The notes beneath the pieces are model-generated. The model was not told the DNA's origin and ran no database searches. It saw only the letters and a program-made list of their open reading frames with translations. Below, piece after piece: positions 44,113-50,457 of a stretch of DNA of 64,000 nt. Source of the DNA: DASVDE01 sp963740065 (GTDB lineage Bacteria; Actinomycetota; Thermoleophilia; Solirubrobacterales; 70-9); NCBI GenBank assembly GCA_963740065.1, contig CAVUCS010000006.1, positions 124,001 to 188,000 of the forward strand, written 5' to 3'. Positions within the stretch are counted from its first letter, which is position 1, and each line of letters begins with the position of its first letter. The position numbers were made by a program, and so were the translations under genes.

Positions 44113-45189
44113 ATGTCGAAGGCGATAGTCACAGGATCGGGGGGCCTGATCGGCTCCGAGTCCGCAACCAGGCTGGTTGAGGCAGGCTACGACGTGGTCG
44201 GGATCGAGAACGACACCCGCGCCACTCTCTTCGGGGCTGACGCGTCAACATCGCATGTCACCGAGCGCCTCAACCGTGAGCTGTCTCAGTTTCGCACCGT
44301 CGACCTCGATATCCGCGACAGCGACGGCATTAGCGACATCTTCGCCGAGAACGGCAAGGAGATCGAGTTGATTGTTCACACGGCTGCCCAGCCATCGCAC
44401 GACTGGGCGGCAAGCGATCCACAGGCCGACTTTCAGATCAACGCCAACGGCACCCTCAACCTGCTTGAGGCAACTCGCCGACACTGCCCGGGGGCGACCT
44501 TTGTCTTCACCTCGACCAACAAGGTCTACGGCGACACGCCGAACCGATTGCCGCTTGAGGATCTGGAAACGCGGTTGGAGCTGCCAGAAGACCATCGCTG
44601 GTTTGACGGGATCGACACCACGATGTCGATCGACTCCACCCTGCATTCCCTCTTCGGGGCGTCGAAGGCGGCTGCTGACCTCCTGGTGCAGGAGTACGGG
44701 CGCTACTTCGAGATGCCAACCGTCTGCTTCCGCGCCGGCTGCCTCACCGGTCCAAACCATGCTGGAGCGCAGCTGCACGGCTTCCTTGCCTACCTGATGA
44801 AGTGCACGGTGACCGGCGACCCCTACACGATCTTTGGCTACGAGGGAAAACAGGTGCGCGACAACCTGCACAGCGCTGATCTCGTCGACGCTTTTCTGCT
44901 CTTTCACGCCAAGCCCAGCGCAGCCGCTGTCTACAACATCGGAGGGGGGCGCGACAACGCCTGCTCGATGCTCGAAGCGATCGAGATCTGTGAGCGGATT
45001 GCCAACCGCAAGCTGCATTGGGAAATGGGCGATCAGGCTCGCATCGGCGACCATCGCTGGTGGATTAGCGACCTCGATGAATTTGGCTCTCGGTATGGCG
45101 GCTGGCGACCGAAACGAGACCTGGAGACGATCCTGCGCGAGATCTATGAGGCCAACGCCGAGCGGTGGACCTCCTCCACGCCAGCATGA
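44113..45189 (+). CDS. CDP-paratose 2-epimerase-like SDR (second of a pair), catalytic Tyr replaced by Phe
   Basis: A 358-residue extended SDR paired with the previous gene. AIVTGSGGLIGSESATRLVE (NAD site), HTAAQPSHDWAASDPQADFQ, VFTSTNKVYGDTPNRLPLED (the TNKVYGD signature of CDP-tyvelose epimerases), FRAGCLTGPNHAGAQLHGFL and GKQVRDNLHSADLVDAF. The segment that should hold the catalytic YxxxK reads LFGASKAAADL, with Phe instead of Tyr; I recall this Phe in related database entries, so it may be a feature of the subfamily. Stop overlaps the next gene start (ATGA). Confidence 0.82.
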   Translation: MSKAIVTGSGGLIGSESATRLVEAGYDVVGIENDTRATLFGADASTSHVTERLNRELSQFRTVDLDIRDSDGISDIFAENGKEIELIVHTAAQPSHDWAASDPQADFQINANGTLNLLEATRRHCPGATFVFTSTNKVYGDTPNRLPLEDLETRLELPEDHRWFDGIDTTMSIDSTLHSLFGASKAAADLLVQEYGRYFEMPTVCFRAGCLTGPNHAGAQLHGFLAYLMKCTVTGDPYTIFGYEGKQVRDNLHSADLVDAFLLFHAKPSAAAVYNIGGGRDNACSMLEAIEICERIANRKLHWEMGDQARIGDHRWWISDLDEFGSRYGGWRPKRDLETILREIYEANAERWTSSTPA

Positions 45190-45920
45190 AGCTATCCGTC
45201 GTCATCCCCGCCCACAACGAGGAGGAAACGGTTGGCGAAACGGTTGAAGGCATCGTCTCAACTCTGAACGGGGAAAAAATCGACCACGAGGTAATCGTCA
45301 TCGACGATTCCAGTGCCGATGGGACGGCTGCCGTGGTTGAAAAAATCGCGTCTAAGCACCCCCAAGTCCGTTGTCTCCCCTCTCCATATCGCGGGGGCTT
45401 TGGATTCGCTGTGCGGGCCGGACTCGAGTCTTTCAAGGGCGACACAGTCGCGATCGTGATGGCCGATGGCTCCGACAGCCCGACGGACCTCGTCGCCTAT
45501 CAGCGCCTACTGGAAGAGGGGTACGAGTGCGCCTTTGGATCCCGCTTCATCCACGGCTCCAAGGTAATTGACTACCCGCGTTCAAAGCTGATCATGAATC
45601 GGATCGTCAACTGGGGCATCCGTGTGCTTTTCCGGCACGGCTACAACGACACCACTAATGCCTTTAAGGCATACAGACGAGAGGTGATCGACAACGTAAA
45701 GCCTCTGCTCTCACACCACTTCAACCTTACGGTCGAGCTTCCCCTGAAGGCGGTTGTGCGCGGCTATAGCTACGGCATCGTTCCGATCTCATGGACAAAC
45801 CGCAAAGCCGGGGTTTCGAAGCTCGCCTTGAACGAAATGGGGAGCCGATACCTCTTCATCGTGCTCTACGTCTTTTTGGAACACCACCTCAGTCGGGGGG
45901 ACTATCGCCGTGCGAGCTAG
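45186..45920 (+). CDS. GT2 family glycosyltransferase, DPM1-like
   Basis: A 244-residue GT-A enzyme: LSVVIPAHNEEETVGETVEG, VIVIDDSSADGTAAVVEK, GGFGFAVRAGLESFKGDTVAIVMADGSDSPTDLV (metal site MADGSD), GSRFIHGSKVIDYP and FRHGYNDTTNAFKAYRRE, the conserved acceptor-binding asparagine segment. No C-terminal helices apart from a short hydrophobic LFIVLYVFLEH. Start ATG 45186 overlaps the preceding stop. Convergent with the cupin gene, overlapping by 32 bases. Confidence 0.88.
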   Translation: MKLSVVIPAHNEEETVGETVEGIVSTLNGEKIDHEVIVIDDSSADGTAAVVEKIASKHPQVRCLPSPYRGGFGFAVRAGLESFKGDTVAIVMADGSDSPTDLVAYQRLLEEGYECAFGSRFIHGSKVIDYPRSKLIMNRIVNWGIRVLFRHGYNDTTNAFKAYRREVIDNVKPLLSHHFNLTVELPLKAVVRGYSYGIVPISWTNRKAGVSKLALNEMGSRYLFIVLYVFLEHHLSRGDYRRAS

Positions 45921-46281
45921 ATCCGACCCTGTCGTAAAGATCGGCCAGCCGGACCACATCATCTAGCTCCGGCGTGGATACCTCCACTACCACGGAGTCC
46001 TCGACTGCCTCGATCGTGTGCACCATCCGTGGCTCGTTCCGCCAAGCTTCTCCTGGGCCGACCTCCCTCTCAACCAGCTGATCGGCATCAGCTCCCTGGC
46101 TTAGCAACAGCCGTCCCGAGAGCAGATAGGACGTCTCGTCCTTTTCGTCGTGGTACTGAACCGAGAGTCGATGTCCGGCATTGACATGGAGGAGCTTGCC
46201 CGCGTAGCGCTCCGTATGCGCGAACCAAAGTTCATGGCCCCATGGCTTGGGGACGTGACGCGGCAATTCTTGGTTATTCAT
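45889..46281 (-). CDS. Cupin domain protein, mannose-6-phosphate isomerase C-domain-like
   Basis: A 130-residue single cupin. RHVPKPWGHELWFAHTERYAGKLL opens with the PxPWG start of the type II mannose-phosphate isomerase cupin; HRLSVQYHDEKDETSYLLSG carries the metal ligands (His, His, Glu), and RMVHTIEAVEDSVVVEVSTPE the second cupin motif. The ATG at 46281 (MNNQELPRHVPKPW) fits; the frame is open to 46350. It may isomerise or bind a sugar phosphate for the cluster, but single-domain members often have other sugar roles. Confidence 0.82.
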   Translation of the reverse strand: MNNQELPRHVPKPWGHELWFAHTERYAGKLLHVNAGHRLSVQYHDEKDETSYLLSGRLLLSQGADADQLVEREVGPGEAWRNEPRMVHTIEAVEDSVVVEVSTPELDDVVRLADLYDRVGSSSHGDSPPD

Positions 46282-46386
46282 GCCCACATCTTGCCCGAAG
46301 CGACCGCCGGATAATCGCTTAGACAGCTTCTCCGCGAGGTCGCGTAGCATTCACGCTTCCGCGGCAAGCACGACCGAGGAGGGTTT

Positions 46387-46818
46387 TTGCGAGGGCTTCG
46401 GTGGATCGCCGCCATCGTCTTTACGTTTTTGATCTTGGGAACCGCCGGTGTGCGGACCTTGGACCTGCCTGGCTCCGCCATCGCTGCGGGCGTCGTCTAC
46501 GCGCCCGTATATGAGCCGGCTCCCATACCGTCGATCGTTGGCATCAAAGCTGAGCGGCGGAGGGTGCGGCGCGGAGATCCGGCACTGATCGTCGCTTGGG
46601 TTTCGCCCTGCAGAGGACTGGACGGGCAGCTTGTGCGTCTGCTCCGCAACGGGCGGCCGAATGGATCGAAATATGTGAATCGCGCCTGTTCGGTGCGCTT
46701 TCATCCGCGGGTTCGCCACCGCACCGTGTTCGTAGCCGAGCTTGTGAATGAGGAGGACGGCGCCCTCTCCGCCGAGTCGCGTTGGCTGAAGATCAAGATC
46801 AAGCACCGGCGGCGCTAG
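46387..46818 (+). CDS. Small secreted protein, beta-rich
   Basis: A 143-residue protein with TTG start at 46387, supported by GAGGAGGG at good spacing. Signal peptide core LRWIAAIVFTFLILGTAGV. The mature part reads as an Ig-like or beta-sandwich domain (IVGIKAERRRVRRGDPALIVAWV, RLLRNGRPNGSKYVNRACSV, RHRTVFVAELVNEEDG) ending in a basic tail KIKIKHRRR. Two cysteines (about residues 76 and 100) may pair. No family recognised. It is 105 bases from the divergent cupin gene. Confidence 0.65.
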   Translation: MRGLRWIAAIVFTFLILGTAGVRTLDLPGSAIAAGVVYAPVYEPAPIPSIVGIKAERRRVRRGDPALIVAWVSPCRGLDGQLVRLLRNGRPNGSKYVNRACSVRFHPRVRHRTVFVAELVNEEDGALSAESRWLKIKIKHRRR

Positions 46819-46826
46819 GCCTCCCG

Positions 46827-47264
46827 GTGGATGAGGTCCATGTTTGGCGGGCGAGAGCCGATCGCGAAGGGCTGGCGCTGCGACAGGTCCTTGCGCGCTA
46901 CCTGGACGAGGACCCGGCGGGGATCGAACTGAGGCGAGGGGAGCACGGTAAGCCGGCGCTCGCCGACTCCTCCTCCCCACTGCGCTTCAACCTCAGCCAT
47001 TCGGGCGAGCTGGCGCTGGTGGCGGTGACGCAGGGGCGAGAGATCGGAGTCGACATTCAGAAGATCAAGCCTCGTCGTGACGACGCCTTCTACAAAGCCT
47101 GGGCCCGGCGCGAGGCGATCGTCAAGTGCGCCGGCACGGGCCTGCTGGCGCCGCTCCCCCCGGACCCGGTAGCCGTGCGCGCCCTCGACGTCGCCCCCGG
47201 CTTCGCCGCGGCCGTGGCGGTTTCCGGTGACGCAATCCCCGCCGTGCGCTTTTTTAGAAGCTAA
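46827..47264 (+). CDS. 4'-phosphopantetheinyl transferase, unusually compact
   Basis: Sfp-type enzyme that loads CoA-derived phosphopantetheine on carrier proteins. Residues of about 145 (GTG 46827, VDEVHVWRARADREG). Signature motifs: GEHGKPALAD, LRFNLSHSGELALVAVT, IGVDIQKIKPRRD (Mg-binding GVDI) and KAWARREAIVKCAGTGL (the W-xKEAxxK segment). The family is normally 210-240 residues; here the N-terminal LSxxE region and the roughly 30 residues between KPRRD and FYKAW are absent, both deletions in frame. Activity is therefore uncertain. Its stop overlaps the convergent nucleotidyltransferase by four bases. Confidence 0.82.
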   Translation: MDEVHVWRARADREGLALRQVLARYLDEDPAGIELRRGEHGKPALADSSSPLRFNLSHSGELALVAVTQGREIGVDIQKIKPRRDDAFYKAWARREAIVKCAGTGLLAPLPPDPVAVRALDVAPGFAAAVAVSGDAIPAVRFFRS

Positions 47265-47740
47265 CCGTCGTCCGTCAGCGCCGCGACGTCCGCCAGGTCG
47301 ACGGGGCGGCCGCGGGCTAGCTTCATCTGGATCAGGTCGTCGATGTCGACCACAGGCACATCGATATCGCCGAGGCGCACGCGTAGGGCTCGCTCGCTGA
47401 GGTCTGCGTACGGGCGAGCGCCGGGGACCTCGTGCATAACGTCGATGCCCCCGTCGCGGGTGACGAATTGCCAAATCGTCGCCTTCGGCAGCATCTTCGC
47501 GTCGATCTCGGTGTCTTCCTCGCCCGGGTTGAGCACGCGGGCATCGAGGGCGCGCAGAGTGGCCGCCAGCCGCTCGAGATTCGCCGGGTCGGGAGCGGGG
47601 ATGAGATCCGCATCGTTGGTGGTGCGGACATGGCCATGCGTCTGCACGGCGAGTCCACCGATCAGCACGTAGTCGACATCGTGTTCGGCGAGCGCACGGA
47701 GAATGCGCTCCGCGTCGAGCGGCGTCTCAGGCTCGGCCAC
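47261..47740 (-). CDS. Nucleotidyltransferase-fold protein, toxin-like partner of an XRE regulator
   Basis: A 159-residue protein of the AbiEii/DUF1814-like nucleotidyltransferase superfamily. ALAEHDVDYVLIGGLAVQTHG holds the GG motif, then RTTNDADLIPA with the metal-binding DAD, TEIDAKM, GGIDVMHEVPG, and VPVVDIDDLIQMKLARGRPVDLADVAAL, the K-R-xDxxD element of these proteins. GTG 47740 overlaps the XRE gene upstream by 14 bases. The HTH plus nucleotidyltransferase pair resembles a type II/IV toxin-antitoxin or defence module; which target it modifies is unknown. Confidence 0.82.
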   Translation of the reverse strand: MAEPETPLDAERILRALAEHDVDYVLIGGLAVQTHGHVRTTNDADLIPAPDPANLERLAATLRALDARVLNPGEEDTEIDAKMLPKATIWQFVTRDGGIDVMHEVPGARPYADLSERALRVRLGDIDVPVVDIDDLIQMKLARGRPVDLADVAALTDDG

Positions 47741-48059
47741 GAGCTTCCCTCCCCGCAGCGGCGAGACGGCCGGCCATGCGGTTCCAGGAAATGCCGAGAG
47801 CGAGGCGCTCCTCGGGGGTGCGCGCCCCAGTCGCTTGGCGGTGCAGCGGGTCGTAGTCGCGCTCCACCGGCTCGGCGTCAAGGTCGAGTCGCTCCCCCAT
47901 CGCCAAGAGCAACTGGTTGAGGGTGTCCACGCTTGGGGAGACCTCACCCGCTTCCAGGCGACTGATGGCGGACTGCTTCGTGCCCACCCGTCGCGCCAAC
48001 CGCTCCTGGCCGATCCCGTGTCTGGCACGCGCGGCGCGAATCAACTCAGCCGGCCTCAT
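47727..48059 (-). CDS. XRE family helix-turn-helix regulator (antitoxin-like)
   Basis: A 110-residue protein: LIRAARARHGIGQERLARRVGTKQSAISRLEAGEVSPSVDTLNQLL is a canonical Cro/C1 helix-turn-helix, followed by LAMGERLDLDAEPVERDYDP, a linker of the kind often seen in antitoxins, and a helical, basic C-terminus (MAGRLAAAGREARGRA). A TATAAT box lies so close upstream that the transcript may be leaderless. Partner of the overlapping nucleotidyltransferase. Confidence 0.88.
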   Translation of the reverse strand: MRPAELIRAARARHGIGQERLARRVGTKQSAISRLEAGEVSPSVDTLNQLLLAMGERLDLDAEPVERDYDPLHRQATGARTPEERLALGISWNRMAGRLAAAGREARGRA

Positions 48060-48065
48060 AGAGGA

Positions 48066-48071
48066 ATTATA
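48066..48071 (-). promoter_or_regulatory. -10 promoter element TATAAT, predicted leaderless start at the XRE gene
   Basis: TATAAT reads 5' to 3' on the minus strand and ends 6 bases before the ATG at 48059. Initiation at the usual distance would place the first base at the start codon. No convincing -35 is present; the surrounding 48062-48078 sequence (ATTCGTTATAATT) is nearly palindromic and may be the autoregulatory operator. Confidence 0.55.
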
Positions 48072-48121
48072 ACGAATTAGTGATGCTTCCTATTTTTAAC
48101 GCGCCACCGCCGAGTAACCAC

Positions 48122-49214
48122 CTACGGCCGGGCGCGGCCGCCTGTTAGGCCTACGAAGGCGTGCCAGGCGGGCTTGGGCTTGAAGCGGGCGCCCTGGCGG
48201 AAGAGGCCTGTCGAGTCGCAGAAGCTGCAGGAGCCCTGCACGTCCTTCCAGGTGAACCAGTAGGTGCCCTTGAGGTTGAGGCGACGGCGGTTGGCGATCA
48301 GGTAGCGGTAGGAGTTGCGCAACTGGCGGACCTGGCCGCGCGGGCCCTGCTCGAAGGCGACCTGCTTGAAGTTGTTCTGGGAGCCCCAGCCCATCTCGGT
48401 GATGTAGAGGGCGGCGCCGGGGTCGTGGTTCTCGCGCACGACTCCCCGCATCTCCTCGGTCATCTCTTCCAGGTCGGCGGCGTTGATCGCGTAGGGATGG
48501 AGGGCGACTGCGTCGAACTTCGACTTGATCCCCGGCACCGCGTAGAGCTTGTCCAGGAAGACATCGGCGTCCATTCCGCGCCGGCCCTGCTGGTCGGGTC
48601 GGCCGAAGAGGCCGGAGAGGAGGACTCTGGCGCTGGGGTCGGCGCGCTTGATCGCCCCGTAGGTGAGCTTCAGCAGCCTCGCGTAGCGGAACGGGGAGAC
48701 CGGGAAGGCGAAGTAGAAGAAGTTGGCCTCATTCCAGACCTGCCAGGTGCGGATCGGTCGCGGTCGCGGAATCGCCGGCTCGTATTTGACGACGCCGGGG
48801 GCGCGTTCCGCCCAGAAGTCGCCGCCACGGCCGTAGCGCTCGACCGCGGCGCGCACGAATGCCACCCAGGCCTTGCGCGCCCTGCCGCTGTCGATCGGCA
48901 GCGTGGTCGGCTTGCGGGCGACCCAACTTCGGCGTGCCGTAGAGGAAGGGGAGAGCCGTCAGACCCCGCGCGCGCCGCTACCGCTACCGACTGGTCAAGG
49001 CCGGCCCAGTTGTAGCCGCCTTCTTGCGTCGGCTGCACCGCGTTCCAGGGCACAGCCAGCCGCACGCTGCCGATCTGCCCGCGCGCATGTACTGGACATC
49101 GGTGTCGGTCAGCGCCGTCTGCGGAGCGACACCGAAGAAGTCGCGCGGCAGCGCCTGGGCGCCCGCGGGCGCGGCGGACATAACGGCGACGAGCGCCAGC
49201 GCGATTGTCAGCAT
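48122..49214 (-). pseudogene. Secreted GH-A clan glycoside hydrolase-like protein (copy 2), three frame disruptions
   Basis: Paralogue of the gene at 13728-14861. ATG 49214 opens a signal peptide (MLTIALALVAVMSAAPAGAQA) and DFFGVAPQTALTD. Later frames give VRLAVPWNAVQPTQEGGYNW, LPFLYGTPKWVARKP, WQVWNEANFFYFAFP (acid/base Glu), VLLSGLFGRPDQQGRRGMD, FDAVALHPYAINAAD and LYITEMGWGSQNN (nucleophile Glu), ending GTYWFTWKDVQG. Disruptions: one missing base in a G-run near 49079-49083, one extra near 48963, one extra near 48925; repaired length is 364 codons. The last ~250 residues with both catalytic glutamates are in one frame. Start is 5 bases after the PPOX gene. Confidence 0.8.
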
Positions 49215-49219
49215 CCGTT

Positions 49220-49687
49220 TCAGTAGGTCCCCCCCAGCTTGCGATGGTCCCAAGTCGCCGTGCGCACCGGCTTGAAGTGGATCGCGACCCGCTTCGGGGC
49301 CTGCGCCTCCAGCGCCGCTTTGGCTTCGCCCTCCACCGACTCGATTCCTTCCGCGTAGCGCATGGTCAACTCCTCAGCGAACCCGATCACGGTTTCGAAG
49401 TCGCGGTGGATCTCCGCCTCGGCCTCGATCATCGCCCCGCGCAGCTCGCCGTACTCGTGGCCGGTCTCGACCAGCACGGTCGCCCGCGGGTCCCGCTCCA
49501 GGTTGCGCACCTTCTGGGACTTGGCGTAGGTCCAGATCCAAATCTCGCCGTCGCGCGGCACGAACCACATCGGCATCGAGTGCGGCCACCCGCGCGGCCC
49601 GAGGCTGGACACCACAGCGACCCGCTCCCCCTCGAGCAGCTCCAGCAACTCCCCCTCACTAAGTCTGATCTGATCCCGCCGGCTCAC
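49220..49687 (-). CDS. Pyridoxamine 5'-phosphate oxidase-fold protein (PPOX family)
   Basis: A 155-residue flavin or F420-binding split-barrel protein: LSEGELLELLEGERVAVVSSLG, PHSMPMWFVPRDGEIWIWTYAKSQKVRNLERDPRATVLVETG, a typical PPOX pattern with the RNLxRDPR segment common to actinobacterial TIGR03618-type members. The middle EYGELRGAMIEAEAEIHRD and the C-terminal RVAIHFKPVRTATWDHRKL are as expected. Cofactor (FMN, F420, heme) is not determinable. Divergent from the phd-vapC module, 172 bases apart. Confidence 0.85.
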   Translation of the reverse strand: MSRRDQIRLSEGELLELLEGERVAVVSSLGPRGWPHSMPMWFVPRDGEIWIWTYAKSQKVRNLERDPRATVLVETGHEYGELRGAMIEAEAEIHRDFETVIGFAEELTMRYAEGIESVEGEAKAALEAQAPKRVAIHFKPVRTATWDHRKLGGTY

Positions 49688-49812
49688 AGACGCGGGACTC
49701 TAGCCCGCCAGGGGACAGAGTCGTCACGGAATTGTTTGCCTGTGCGCGCATTTGGTCCATCCGGCCGGAGTAGCGTGGCTTGCCATGGCCACCCGAGAAG
49801 CATCCGCTAAGA

Positions 49813-49848
49813 TACGTACGCCTAGATCGAACCTCGTACGTACGTCTA
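49813..49848. promoter_or_regulatory. Putative phd-vapC operator: two TACGTACGYCTA direct repeats
   Basis: TACGTACGCCTA at 49813-49824 and TACGTACGTCTA at 49837-49848 are direct repeats 24 bases apart, each containing the palindrome CGTACG. They lie 12 bases upstream of the antitoxin ATG, where Phd-type antitoxins bind to repress their operon. A Shine-Dalgarno AAGGGAG (49848-49854) follows. Confidence 0.55.
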
Positions 49849-49859
49849 AGGGAGCTCCC

Positions 49860-50093
49860 ATGGCCACCACTGCTTCGACTTTGCGGGCAAATGTCTACCG
49901 GCTGCTCGACGAGGTCCTCGAAACCGGGCAGCCGCTGGAGATTGAGCGCAGAGGAAAGATCCTCGTCATCGCCCCGAAGGAGGAGCAATCCATCTGGGAG
50001 CGGTTGCCGCGGCGGGAGGGCTTCATTGTCGGCGATCCCGACGAGTTGATTCATATCGACTGGTCATCGGAGTGGAACCCTGATCCTTCTTGA
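49860..50093 (+). CDS. Phd/YefM-type antitoxin
   Basis: A 77-residue protein with the start TASTLRANVYRLLDEVLETGQPLEIERRGKILVIAP, the canonical Phd/YefM N-terminal fold (strand, helix, LxxLLDEVxxTGxPVxI, KxLVxxP). The acidic C-terminus (GDPDELIHIDWSSEWNPD) is the toxin-binding part. ATG 49860 follows AAGGGAG. Its stop is overlapped by the VapC-like toxin gene. Confidence 0.9.
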   Translation: MATTASTLRANVYRLLDEVLETGQPLEIERRGKILVIAPKEEQSIWERLPRREGFIVGDPDELIHIDWSSEWNPDPS

Positions 50094-50457
50094 CACACAT
50101 ATAGTCGGCTGGCTCTACGAGGGCGCCGACCGGCGGATCTCCCCTGCCGCGCGCGAGCTATTGGCGGAAGAGGAGACGTTCACCTCGCCGATCGTCGAGC
50201 TGGAGCTGACCTACCTGTACGAAGTCGGACGGGTAACCGAGCCGGCGGCAGCGCCCCTGGCGGCATTGCGGCGCAACCTCGGCCTCCAGGTCATGGATGT
50301 CTCCCTCGCCGACCTGATCCAAGCCGCCCAGGGCCTCAACTGGACGCGCGACCCCTTCGATCGGCTGATCGCCGCCCACGCAATCGTCGCCGACACTCCG
50401 CTTCTGACCGCCGACAAGACGATCCGGGAAAACCTCCCTCTGGCGGTCTGGGACTAA
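50080..50457 (+). CDS. vapC: VapC-type PIN domain ribonuclease toxin, probable CTG start
   Basis: PIN-domain nuclease toxin of about 125 residues. Residues read LILLDTHIVGWLYEGADRR, the classic VapC start with the first metal-binding Asp in LLDTH, then FTSPIVELELTYLYEVGRV (acidic Glu), WTRDPFDRLIAAHAIVADTPLLTADKTI with two more acidic ligands (DPFDRLI and TADKTI). The frame has no ATG, GTG or TTG between the upstream stop at 50047 and the conserved start; the CTG at 50080 fits the family exactly (MILLDTH) and overlaps the antitoxin stop by 14 bases. Convergent with the DUF1906 gene. Confidence 0.85.
   Translation: MILLDTHIVGWLYEGADRRISPAARELLAEEETFTSPIVELELTYLYEVGRVTEPAAAPLAALRRNLGLQVMDVSLADLIQAAQGLNWTRDPFDRLIAAHAIVADTPLLTADKTIRENLPLAVWD

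Noticed and set aside
50158..50453. C-terminal extension of the DUF1906 protein across vapC
   Set aside because: It is antisense to a clear PIN domain; one extra base near 50499 explains the open frame, and the corrected frame gives a natural end at 50454.
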